Shown piece after piece: positions 42,862 to 53,608 of a stretch of 64,000 nt of DNA. The DNA comes from Favolaschia claudopus. Lineage: Eukaryota; Basidiomycota; Agaricomycetes; Agaricales; Mycenaceae. The stretch is from positions 1-64,000 of the forward strand of contig JAWWNJ010000021.1 of the NCBI GenBank assembly GCA_037176885.1, written 5' to 3'. Numbering within the stretch: position 1 is the stretch's first letter; every line of letters begins with the position of its first letter. The position numbers and the translations under genes are program-made. The notes beneath the pieces are model-generated. The model did not search any database. It was given only the letters and a program-made list of their open reading frames with translations, and had not been told where the DNA came from.

Positions 42862-43348
42862 CATGCTCTCTTCGTGGTCGCATTGGCCCAACCCTGAAGA
42901 CTCTTTTATTTCTGGAGAAGCTACCAGTATCCATTTCAGGAATGGATACACTCTGAACCTTCATGTGAACTTCGGCCCTGTCTCCACTTGGTCTCCGCTC
43001 AATTTGCCTGAGATTCATGAACCATCTTCTCAAATTGCATTCGGCGCTGGCAGAATTGCTTTGTATGAATCTGAAGCGGAGTTGCATGGTCAATGTGCAC
43101 CCATATATTCCCTGGTGCGTGCCCTGACCCCACCAACACATGCTATTGCTCATGTTGTCACAATACTCGCCAGACTTTCAATTTCAGAGTGGGTGTACAT
43201 ACGACTGGACTCCAATGGCTCGACTTTTTGTTTGCATGTCTGGCTTCACATAGATGGCCTACTGCACAGCTCCCGCCGCACCTCGAATTCGACTTGCCTT
43301 TGCCGCCAACACTACGAGCACGAACGGGGGCGTTGCCAGTGGTTTTGA
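42862..43348 (+). pseudogene. Possible gene fragment, unknown product
   Basis: A frame of about 160 codons from an ATG at 42862 (MLSSWSHWPNPEDSFISGEA, NGYTLNLHVNFGPVSTWSP, IAFGAGRIALYESEAE). Composition is protein-like in the first 100 residues and then degrades. No motif recognised, no neighbours of similar type. Could be chance. Confidence 0.25.
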
Positions 43349-45498
43349 TGCATTCTCGAACTCGGATACGAACCTTCGCGCATAGCGCTTTGTATCTCTA
43401 CTTCTTATCTGTGTCTACCATATATTTGCCTTGTTTCAATGAAGAGAAAATTATAAATTGTTCGCTGATACCAAGTCTGAATAATCTGAGGACAGATTAG
43501 CCTAGCAATTGATCTGCAAGCACTCAATGCTATACACTTGTATCAACCCAGAACACTGTGGCCAAGCGTCATGAGTTCTCTCTTTTTCTCCCTCTTAAGT
43601 TCTTTCTTTCTTTTTCGCGTTTTTCATCACGGGACCCAGTACATTGGAAAAAAAAACCCTCTCCCTTCTCTTTCTTTGGCCAGCTGAACGACGCTGGAAC
43701 TCAGATCGAGGTTGTTTTTTGAAATGGTCAAATTGCTGAAGCTGCGCTTCATTTGAGTTTGAAACCTGAGCCGAATTCCTGTTGACATTTGCGTCGGACT
43801 CGAGATTCCTTTTTTTGTTTCGAGCAAGAAAGGTTCAGGTCGAGTCATGGACGGTGTTGCAGGTAACAGTGAGCGTAAATGGTGTCCAGTCGAGGGCATG
43901 GTGGTACAGTAGTTAGAATGCAAGGAGCTCATGGGTGGAGTCTGGGGGAGCGGTGGGCAAGAACTCAACATTTCAACAGATCCTGACGACATAGTGGGGC
44001 GGTTGACGGCATTGTGGGGCCTTTGGCCAATACGAATGAAGGGAAGACAAATTGCGTTGGCTGGTTTGTCTGGCAGGGACCGGGGGTCCTCAATTGTAAT
44101 ATAGATATAGTATTGTACATAGCTCAACGTCAACGCGTCAACATCAACGCGTGATCGTGAGATGGTTGTGATAACCATCACGGCGCGTCGCGCTGTCCTC
44201 TCTTCTCCCACATCCTCACCCCATGCCTGAGCAGCGGGAGACGGCCTCGTCTGGCAAGGTGGCCTAGGAAGGCATCAAGAAGAAAATTGACAATGGATTC
44301 AGAAAGTATCAGAAGGCGTGCTTGACCTGCGGGTGTGATTTCCGGCCATACTCGCGAGGGTAATCTCGAAGAATCGTTGATCGTGGATGAATTGGAGATT
44401 GTGTTTGAGTGAATCATGAGCAAGGAGACGCTGTAATACTTGGTGGGCAGTGGTGGAAGTCATCGAGTACGGCGATGTCGATGTCGATCAGATATCACGA
44501 TTGCACAGAATTGTTCACGGGACGCAATATATAGACGGCGGAGTACATAGAGAAGAAGTACCGCGAGAAGATTCGTGCAAGAGAATAGATACATGGAGAG
44601 CACCATATAGAAAAGCTCGAAGATGAGTCGCTGCACGCACAACCGTGTAGGCTAATGTCCCGTGGGAGTCTGATGGGAGTCCTACAGTCCCGCATCATTT
44701 GATCCCCATACCTTCAACCTTTTGACATTTTCTATAGAGCCAAGTGGAGAAGCAAAAGATTTCTAGTGACAAAGTTGTAGATCAAAGCCCACTGTATGGT
44801 ATCTAATACAATTTGGAAGGAAATATGTTGATCTTCGTGCGGGACAAGAGGTTTCGGGAAGGGTGACTCACGGCTAACGCGTGACACTTAACTCTAGACT
44901 ACTTACAATGATATTGAAGGTAAGAGATCCTCCCAACCCACTTCTACCAGCTTTGTGAGGCATATGTGATGTGCATTCCCAATTTAACTCCATGAAAAAC
45001 CACGAATTTTTTTTCGCGTGTTTCCCAGAAAGGAAATTCAGGCTTGCAACACTCCTTCTCGTGTTTCTGGTGTTACAACAATGTATGGAGAGCGTTTGAG
45101 ATTGTTGAGAGTGCTCTTGTCTTCCCTTCGAGCAATTGCTCCTTTCATGAAGAAGAAGGTAAGAGGAATAGGAATCGGCCAGCGGAGTGCTGAAACCACA
45201 AAATCTTGCGCCAGAACAGTTCAATTGCGGTCGCATAGGTGTGGTGTTTGATACCCCTCGGTCTTGAGGGTTCTGGAGGCCAGCAAGATCGAGATTGGTT
45301 TGTACTGCCAAATTGGGTGGGGTGAAAATTTATAGCTCCTTCAATTATTGAAATTTTGGAAATCCCTCTTGGGAAGTTGTTCCTCTGTTGAAAAGGAGTC
45401 ATTTTGCAAGAGGAATAAAAATTAGGGCAAAAACTGGCGTCACAGTTAGCGTTGTCACGGAGAGGTGGTGACTAAGTGACGCGCACCATACGAGGATG
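43349..45498. other. Gene-poor stretch
   Basis: Only low-quality frames. A minus-strand frame at 44211-43627 is long (194 codons) but low-complexity and unrecognised. No element with readable ends was found. Confidence 0.35.
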
Positions 45499-45500
45499 TA

Positions 45501-45882
45501 CAGTTGCGGCAAAATCAAATGTCCCTGCAATCAAAGGAAATTCAAATCAATCTCGAGCTTTTTCTTCATTATTGGAGGTCTTTGATCGAACAGAGGATGT
45601 AGAACGATAGCGTGGCATAAAATATGGCACTGCATCGCTTGAACAAACTTTATTGCGGCTTTTTCCGCCGTTCTTGCCTCAGATTGTATTCAGATGGCTC
45701 GAGCCATACTCACTCGTTACTGGGTGAAATAAAAAGTTCAAAGGGTCTGGGTAGGTCCTAGATGTCTCCTCATTCTTTCTATCACCAGAAATCTGCTTCA
45801 AGCTATGTATGATTGGGCAAAAGGTCGAGATTGATTTGTATTTCCTTTTATGGTAGGGACATTTGATTTTGCCGCAACGGTG
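45501..45882. mobile_element. MITE of the CAGTTGCGGCGAA family, copy 3 (diverged)
   Basis: The left end CAGTTGCGGCAAAATCAAAT follows TA at 45499-45500. The right end is the inverse with changes in the last few bases. Internal sequence differs from copies 1 and 2. Confidence 0.75.
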
Positions 45883-47049
45883 ATGAGGACGGAACGAGGA
45901 TGGCTGAGGACAACTTACTAAATTTTATCCTCATTTTTGTAGGCATGACAATGTCATCTCGATCACCGGGACATCACTAGGATATATCACGGCAGCATCC
46001 CAGCTCATCCCCAGGATGATTTGGGACATCAGGAAAATCTATTTTTGCGCCATAGAGCGTCATAGAGAATGGCCTACTTTGCGGTACTTTGAGTCACTCT
46101 GATGAGCTATGGCACACTCTGGTGCACTATGTAGTCAACCCCACCATTATAACTGTCTATGAAGCGCTCCGATGTGCTATATAGTTTAGTGCTACGAAGT
46201 CTAAGTACTATGCAGATTGAGGTTACATCAAATTGAGGGCAGTTTCAAGCGCGGAGAAAGTAAGAGGCTGAATTCTCACGTGTGCGTGGGATTTGGTTCG
46301 TTTTGATGTAACTGGGAACGGGCATCGCCTATGATCGCCGCGGCAGCTTTGTTCTTGTTTGTTCCCAATGAAATGTTTATCTCACCTGTTCCTCCCGTTT
46401 CTGGCTTTCCTCCCATTCAAATCGACATCATGCCTTGAGCAAAAGGACTTCTTCTCAATGAAATTACATGTTTCAAGTGTTTTCTCCTCAAAATTCGAGT
46501 TTCTGGCGGATATTTGGCCGAAATATCGAATTCATGCGAAGTCATACCAGTTGAAAAAAATATTTGGGGCTCGCTTTTGAACTTCTTGTGATATATTTTA
46601 GCATAAGAAACGTTTAAACCGGTGATTATCTGCTGTTTTCGCCAGAAACTAGGCTGAACAAGTGTGCAACTTTGAACTGTGACAAGTGTTACATTCTGTC
46701 ACATTTCAACCTTCCCGCGCGTTTTGACGCGTTGTGCACGTCCTATACCCCACGTTTTTGCCGCAAAACATACATAATGTTTATTCAAAACAAGCGACGG
46801 TATGAGATCCCGAATCCTCGGAATTTCCGGTATTTTATGACTCAAATTCATCATTTCAAGTAAAAACCCTAAGGCTTTTGCAACTTTGAGCGAATCGACT
46901 GGAACTCGCAGGCGAGTCTCTTGAATTTTAGCATCTCCATAGCGCTATCAGAGCGAATTTTGTTTTTTCAGCCTTATTCTCTCAGGACAGTGAACAATTT
47001 CAATATTCAAGCCCCTCCTCCGAGCGTTCTGCAAGTTACACAACATTCG
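45883..47049. other. Non-coding stretch with short-word arrays
   Basis: 45885-46030 is rich in GAGGA/TCCTC and CATCC words. 46055-46215 is rich in CTATG/CATAG words (for example gcgctccgatgtgctat). 46300-47050 is AT-rich without features. Confidence 0.4.
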
Positions 47050-47050
47050 G

Positions 47051-47835
47051 GTGTTTGGTTACCCACCTCACTGCACACACGCACTCCAGGGACTTGATGT
47101 TGCTTGCTTTGCGAGACAGAAGGAAACCTTCAGAGAGGAGATTGATGCCTTTGAGGAGTTACATCAGCGCGGGGTGAATAAAGAAGATTTTTGTGCCGTG
47201 TTTGGGAGGGCATTCCTCGCTGCCTTCACACCGAAGACTGTGAAAGCAGCCTTCTCATCGACAGGAATCCACCCCTACAACCTGAACATCATTACACCAC
47301 AACAGTTGAAACCGAGCGAGGCCACATCGACGCATGGCTCTTTCCCCCAACCACAGTCCAGCCCCGTTAGGGCAGTGATGACCGCCTTCCACCAGCATGA
47401 ATTTACTCACCAGGATTTACATCCGGATTCCCCTCCTTCCAGTCCCCGCGCTGGCCCCTCAACATTCCCTGGATCACTTTCCATGCCGCCACTCTTCCCC
47501 GACCCCATTCCCATTGATCCGACACTGATCAGCCCCAAACGTCGTCGTGATCCCGCGTCAGACCCGGATATGTTCACGCCAACAAAGCGGATGCGATTGT
47601 TGGGTGTAGGTCTTGCCGGTACATCATCCGGGGGCTTCCTGGTGTCAAAGGCAAAGGCTAGCGCGTTACAGATCAGTAAGATCCCAGCACCAATGTTAGA
47701 GCGCATACCTGATCAGATTGTCGCACCGGATTGGAGGGTCCTAGACCGACAGAGTAGCTTGGAGAATCTTCCTCGGAGCGGCTTGGAAGAGCGATGCAAA
47801 GCGCTCGAGCTTCAGTTGCAGCGCTCAAAGTGGGG
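47051..47835 (+). pseudogene. Pogo-type transposase, middle portion
   Basis: The frame starts at a GTG and has no proper ATG, so the N-terminus and most of the DDE core are missing. It opens with GYPPHCTHALQGLDVACFAR, the conserved PPH.TH.LQ.LDV block just after the last catalytic acid of DDE_1/pogo transposases. It continues KAAFSSTGIHPYNLNIITPQ, a Ser/Pro linker, FTPTKRMRLLGVGLAGTSSG and SGLEERCKALELQLQRSK. At about 47835 homology stops, and the next 40 bases contain an inverted piece of the same gene family. The matching C-terminus is 3.9 kb away at 51747. Confidence 0.7.
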
Positions 47836-47958
47836 TTGGGCCCGATCAGTGCCAAATGCGGCCTCTTTGTACTTGCTTGTGCATGGTTTCCGTTTCCCTC
47901 CGATTCAAAATCGCGCCCCCGCGCGCCCCGACCCCTGCGAATATTAGCATGATATCAG

Positions 47959-48140
47959 AGACTTTGCGGTAGCCACCGGTGGCTATTGGTAGCTCCTCGT
48001 GTGCAATAGTTCTTTGAGACTCCGGCTCAAGGTAGCCACCTGTCAATAGGACGTACAAATGGTGGTTAATCCACCCAGAGGCTGTCATCCGGTCCCGAGA
48101 AAAATTAGCCACCAATAGCCACCAGTGGCTACCGCAAAGC
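47959..48140. mobile_element. 182-bp inverted-repeat element with GGTAGCCACC words
   Basis: The ends CTTTGCGGTAGCCAC(C/T)GGTGGCTATTGGT pair over about 35 bases. Six or more GGTGGCTA/TAGCCACC words fill the subterminal zones. A weaker match extends outward (GATATCAGAG against GATGATAGAG), so the target duplication is unclear. Confidence 0.75.
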
Positions 48141-48480
48141 CTCTATCATCAAGTTAGAGAAGAATGCCTTCCGAACAAAACGGACAGAGGGATTTAAAAA
48201 ATATTCAGAATTAAGTGAATAGTACGCCAAACGGAGGCCGTTTTCCATCAAAATCGCACCCCAGCAAAATTCCTCTGTCCAACCTGTGCGAACTGGTCTT
48301 GTGTAACGACCCAATAGATAAGATATGGTAAAGATCTGGTCCCTGACACTCGGGGGACCCCCCCGGAAAGGACATCAAATCGTGTGACATGTGTGACATG
48401 TCACACGATTAGATTGCCTTGCTCTTGACGCGTCGCGCTCATTTCCGGAATCCTGCGCCTCTATCTCTGTTCCCTGGCAT

Positions 48481-51200
48481 CATGACACGAAAGAAGTCTG
48501 ACAAACAGCTGGCTGGCTTAGCTCTGGCTCGTGATCCCGACACAACACTGCCAAGAAAGAAAATCTCTTGCCGACACTCTCCTCACCTCCCCTCGCACGA
48601 AAACGCGTGCCCAGACGAATCTCTCCGCCCTGAATGACCGTATTGGACGCTCAGAAAGTCGAAATCTCGAGCCTCCGCGCTGAAAACACTCAGATCTCTC
48701 TCAAAAACTCTCACTTGGCGACAGAACTCGACCAGTCTGCTGCAGCCAATCTGTATTGGAGGAAGAGAAAGTTGTGATGGTGGAGGAGCTCGAGGCTGTA
48801 AGGATGGATTTATATCTCCGACCAGCAGCGGGTTATACAACAGAAAACTCAGCGGATCAACCGTCTTATGCGCGACAAAGCAAATCTATCTGCCAAACTT
48901 GGCGCGGCACAGCAACAACTCGTAGCGGCGGTTCTTCGTGCAGAGAAGGCAGAGAAGCTTACGGTCTCGGACTCCCTTCGCATCGAATCCCTCCTGCGCA
49001 CTGTTTCCTTTCTAAATAACCAACATCAGTCATCACGAGCAAAAGATAAAGAATTATACGGCACCCGTTCGCGCTACTTGTAAACAAGCTCAGCGCGCTA
49101 AAACTTCGCTGCAGATCGTTCGGAAGGAGTTATCTCGAAATTGAAATGGGTTGGGAAGACGCACCGCACATACAACTCGAAGTACCGATCCCTTGCGCTT
49201 GCATTCCACAAGGCCGGCTGCGCTCAACATCGAATTGGTCCCCTTCTCGTGCGCGTCGGAAATGTTCTAGGAGTCAAAGTCTCGCATGCTATGAGTCGTC
49301 GTACAATCTCCCGTGTCATAAAAGAGGCAGGAATCAAAGTTCGGCTACAACTCGGGCACGAGATAGCGCTCGCAAAGAGTAAGACCCCGTTCTTGTGCAC
49401 GAAAAAGATGTTCTCATGATAGATTCGTCACAGGTTTAGTTCTCAGTAGTGACGGCACCAGCGTACGAAATATCCAGGTCGAGGCTCGCCACAGTACCCT
49501 CGAAGTGCCGACATACACGACTGATTCCGCCGCCCCTCGGAAATCATTCCGCACCCGCGTTGTTGGATTGGAGAATGCGCTGGACCACACCGCGCAGACG
49601 CAATTTCAGGGATGGGAAGAGGCCAATCGCAAGATATTGGAGACATACAGCAACAGCCCTCTGGCTAAACGCGATGCTCTCAATGGGATCAATTTGGAGC
49701 TCGATGATATGTGGCGGAAGATGGTTGCTTACAATGCGACCACGCGTCTGATGTACGCTTGGCCGCGACGAAATGTATTGAGAAGAAGAGAGTGTAATTG
49801 GAGAGAGATGCGGGGAGAATGTGATCCAGAATATGTCGGACGAGGAGCTCAAGGACGCACTGTGGGATGTAGTGCAGGAAATGTGTAATGATCCTGATGG
49901 GCTAGATCCAACGTGAGTGTCGATTCATTCAACCGTGGCTTAGTGGCGCTAAAATTCACATTTGAGTTCTCTCGACGACAATTACGCACCGAGGCGCTTC
50001 AGGCCCTAGCTCGACACCTTGGCTCACAAACCATCGAGTCTCTTTCTCAACGAGAGCAAGATCTTCTCCTTCGGGTCGTGATAGCCGGTTGCTGCGAACA
50101 TAAGGATCATAATTGTACGAAAGCAGGATGAATGCAGCATGGAGGAACTCGGACTTACCCCGCCGGTCCTGCTGGCGAACAAGGATAATGCTGCAACAAT
50201 TGCCCTCGGAACAGAGGCTGATTCCAATGCCGTTGAACGTGCAATAAAGGCGAGTCAAAATGGCGGTTACAAGCTAGTTTTCAATCTGCGGGAATCTATT
50301 TAGACACAAAGACGACAAGCGCGGTCACCAAGGATTTCCATCGGCACTACTTCGAACAAGTCAAATTCGACGTTACGGGCGAGCACGACCCCTACATCGC
50401 CACTACCCGTAAACCTGGAGTTAATCACGCCTTTCTTGGTCCCTTCCGCGAGCAGGTCATCGCACACCTCAGAAATTACACGACAACCCCAGTCTACTGC
50501 TTGATCCCCACCTCACTCGCGCGCGACGTAACTCTCGACGGCTTACCTTTACTGCGGTGGACTCTGTGCACTTCATGGCCGAACGTAACGATCTTCCTCA
50601 CCTTGAGGTCATCTTGAAGGCCTTTCTCAAAGCGACAATTCCTGCATGGCAGCGGTTTCTCAGAGGAGTGGAAACCCGGGAGCATTCTGGACTCACTTTC
50701 ACCCGCCGAGAAACTCTTGATGTTTATTCCTGCCAACAACGATGCGAACGAAGGTCTTTTGGGCGGTTGGCGTGTCTGGTCTCGGCGCTCCCGGCATCAC
50801 CATCGAAAACTACAGCTTCGAAACCGCCTATCATCACGACGACACCGAGGCATTCGCACATGCCATGCTCACCGAGGAGGAGGATCAAATTTATATCATG
50901 CGGTTGGCTCGGATCGAGGATGCGAGTGGGGCGGCGAAAAAATTCCGGGAGGAGCTGCTAGCTTTCAAGCAGCGGGTTGCAGAGGAGGCGAGGGTGAAGC
51001 AGCAGGCAAAGCAGGACAAAGCAGCGGATCGAAATGCGACGCTTCAAGCCGTGACAATCGTCACTGACGCAGAGGCACTTGGTAACCTCAAGCGAGACCT
51101 CCTCCGCCAACAACTCGACGTCGTCGCGAAATTTTGAAGGAGGACGTGATTAGCAAGACCCCTCTGAAGGATATGAAATCGAAGCCGGCTATTCTGCAAG
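48481..51200 (+). pseudogene. Decayed uncharacterised TE-associated gene, many frameshifts
   Basis: An ATG at 48481 (MTRKKSDKQLAGLALARD) leads into coiled-coil sequence (VEISSLRAENTQISLKNSHL; LSAKLGAAQQQLVAAVLRAE). Then come HRTYNSKYRSLALAFHKAGC and SHAMSRRTISRVIKEAGIKV, a helix-turn-helix-like block, TDSAAPRKSFRTRVVGLENA, QREQDLLLRVVIAGCCEHKD, GLTPPVLLANKDNAAT, AFHFMAERNDLP-like, FIPANNDANEGLLGGWRVW and AFAHAMLTEEEDQIYIMRLA with a charged C-terminus to about 51200. At least six frame changes. I recall intact relatives of about 900 residues as multi-copy, unannotated proteins in mushroom genomes. The family may be a transposase. A TGTGACATGTGTGACATGTC palindrome at 48384-48405 may be one end. 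Confidence 0.45.
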
Positions 51201-51746
51201 CAATTTTGGCCTCAGACGCTCGGTATGTTCATGTATACTGACTGGCTTTCACCAGACACATCTTACACATTTTCAGTCGATTGCTGTACTAGTCTAGCTT
51301 TGAATTTTGTTATATGAGCTTATTAGATAGTTCTCGGTGTATATTGGCTTGAACTTAAGCTAGTTGTCGTCAGGAAGGAAGAGAAATGTATTTGCGATCA
51401 ATTGTGAGATGACCCATCAAAGGTGTGGTTCGTGTCTCATTCAACACTCGCATCTGCGATGGACACAAAATTTGGACCAGCACTATTTGGTTACCAGACG
51501 AGTCTATTCTGAATTTATGGGCCTTTTACGGGCATTTCTGGTGGAACTGGGGGGCCGAGAATATTTATCAAAATGGTTTTGATTTACGACACGATAGAAC
51601 GGCGAGGACAACTCGAAAAAACACAATTTTTTGCAGAGGGTACCCAAAGTGGTGTATCTTCAACTTTTGTCTTCAAAGTTAGCTACGTGTACTTGCGGTT
51701 GCAGAATACCTCAAAATGTTGAAAAAACCACGCGTTTTGGGATTGA

Positions 51747-52130
51747 TTGGGGGAGCAAAACAAGTACAAAGAGGCCGCATTCGGGCACCACCTCACTGCC
51801 GACGAAGTGATTGAGCAGAAGCTTGCGTTGGACCAGGCTAAGGAGACAGAAGAAGCAGAGAAAGTGACGAAGAAGACGAGGAAGGAGGCGAAGAAAGTAG
51901 AGAGGGCGGAGATTGAGGAGAAGTGGAAAGGAGATGTTGGTGGTGCATGCAGCGGCATGGGAACGGGAGTGTGTACGGCTTCGAGAGGCGGGGACCAGAG
52001 CCAAAGATTTGCCCAAGAAGCCCAGGAGGCCTCTAAGCCAAAACCCAAGCCGACGGAGGATGTGAGTGACGATGAAGACGAGGGAGTGGGAGTGACGAGG
52101 AGTAGTGACTCCGTGTCACAGACTGTGTAA
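51747..52130 (+). pseudogene. Pogo-type transposase C-terminal tail
   Basis: NKYKEAAFGHHLTADEVIEQ followed by a Lys/Glu-rich coiled coil (KLALDQAKETEEAEKVTKKT, KEAKKVERAEIEEKWKGD) and an acidic end (SDDEDEGV), with the stop at 52128-52130. This matches the end expected for the transposase truncated at 47835. The intervening 3.9 kb is other elements. A frame wobble near 51950 loses the usual Trp block. Confidence 0.6.
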
Positions 52131-52339
52131 ACGAGTGAATTGTGTGACAAAACTGATCTGCGCGGTCTTCCGCCAAATTACAATGTATAAAATGTCTGTA
52201 TCGCGTCCAAAACTTGGTTGCTCATTCTCAAGACCCTTCAGAAGGACTCTATCTACTTTATACTACGGAAATTGACTCTGGGCAAAAGTTATTGTGGGTC
52301 TAAGTTAGGTGTGTAAACGAACATCAAAACCACTGTACT
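52131..52339. other. Spacer
   Basis: No feature seen. Confidence 0.3.
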
Positions 52340-53210
52340 ACTCATCGGATGGTCTTCTTCCAGCTCGAATAGCAGGGCCTCGAGCGAGTCTACCGCAAAG
52401 TGTTTCTCTGGCAGGCTGTTGACCATGTCTCGATGCACCTGAATGATTGCAAACGAAAGACAGACGGATGGTCGCCCTCCAATGCATCTCGCCCGCTATT
52501 ACTTGTAAGTGTGATGACCGCTGTATAGTCTGATTCACCCCCGCTACTCTCCCGGAGGTGCTCCTTCACCTTGTTATGGTTTAGCAGTCCGTCACGGTAT
52601 CCCTCCAACGCATCAAGCTTCTCCAGCAGCAGATATATCTCCTCGAAAGAGAGCAGGCGAGCCGAACAAGACGCGCCACCGCGAGCCTTTGTTGGTATGT
52701 GGGCGAGGCTCCAGACCTATAACGATAGCGCCTTCGTCGATGTGTCCCAGCCATCGCGGAGATGGAGGGCGCGGATACACGCCATGAGCAACGTGTTGTG
52801 AAACCGAGCTACCAGTGACGCAGGTTTCGTTGGAAGACTGACTCGTTTCCGTTTAGCACTTCAAAGTTGCTATTACATGCGGCCTTGTGGTTTTTCCAAT
52901 CTTTTTCTGGCGTTGCGAATAAGTCAAGATGAAAGCTTGCCCCAATATTTTTGTGCACTCACTTTGGCATTCTTTCGACTTCATCCCCGTAGTCAGCTAA
53001 GAGTCAAGACTCTTTCCACGATGAAAATTTTGATACTTACACAGTAATGCACAGTTCTGTGAATGCATTCTACGCAAATGGGAAGCAAGACTTGAACAAA
53101 AAGGTTCCCACTTGCACCGCTTACAGGTCTTCAGATTCTTGGAGTTGTTACAGTCGCCCACCACACAGAAAATCGTAACCATTCTGTTGAGTGGGTACAT
53201 TTGGCTCAAT
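52340..53210 (-). pseudogene. MYND-type zinc-finger protein remnant
   Basis: The minus-strand frame 53209-52997 encodes FCVVGDCNNSKNLKTCKRC then FCSSLASHLRRMHSQNC, the C..C/C..C/C..H..C spacing of a MYND finger, a protein-interaction module expanded in basidiomycetes. About 190 bases on, a second block reads RALHLRDGWDTSTKALSL, then IYLLLEKLDALEGYRDGLLN and KVKEHLRESSGGESDYTAVI, as in C-terminal helical parts of such proteins. Stops and a frame change separate the blocks. This may be a true host-gene relic rather than a transposon. Confidence 0.45.
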
Positions 53211-53608
53211 GGGTGGTGATTAAGTTAAATGAAGCGACTCACTGGCTTCAGCAGGCATTGTGGGCTGCAGCTGTGTTACCGTATAGCGCAAGACGCAGAA
53301 GAAGAAGGTGTTGCCGGTGACCCGGAATCACCACGTTTCGTGGTCACGAGAATCTCGTACAGTGGCGGCGGGATCTGATGCCACCCCCTAAAAATGATGT
53401 GACCGCAATCGACTTCACGAGCTGTTGGGGCCCGTGCCTTCGCCACTCAGGACTCCTTCAAATGTTTGACCTGCACGCATTTGCTGCTTTCAGGCCGACG
53501 GCGCCGCACTGCCGCTCGCCTGCACTCGCCGGCGCGCGTCGCCGCGGGGATTCTCATGCTTTGACAGAAAGTCTCAGGCTGTGCTCTTCAAGCCTCTTGT
53601 AAGTTACA
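53211..53608. other. Non-coding stretch
   Basis: No supported feature. A GC-rich patch lies at 53490-53545. Confidence 0.3.

Noticed and set aside
43627..44211. 194-codon minus-strand frame
   Set aside because: Low-complexity composition, no motif, no splice partners; length alone does not support a gene in this repeat-rich DNA.
51364..51682. Overlapping plus-strand frames at 51.4-51.7 kb
   Set aside because: Two frames overlap with equal quality and neither has motifs; likely chance openings in AT-rich DNA.
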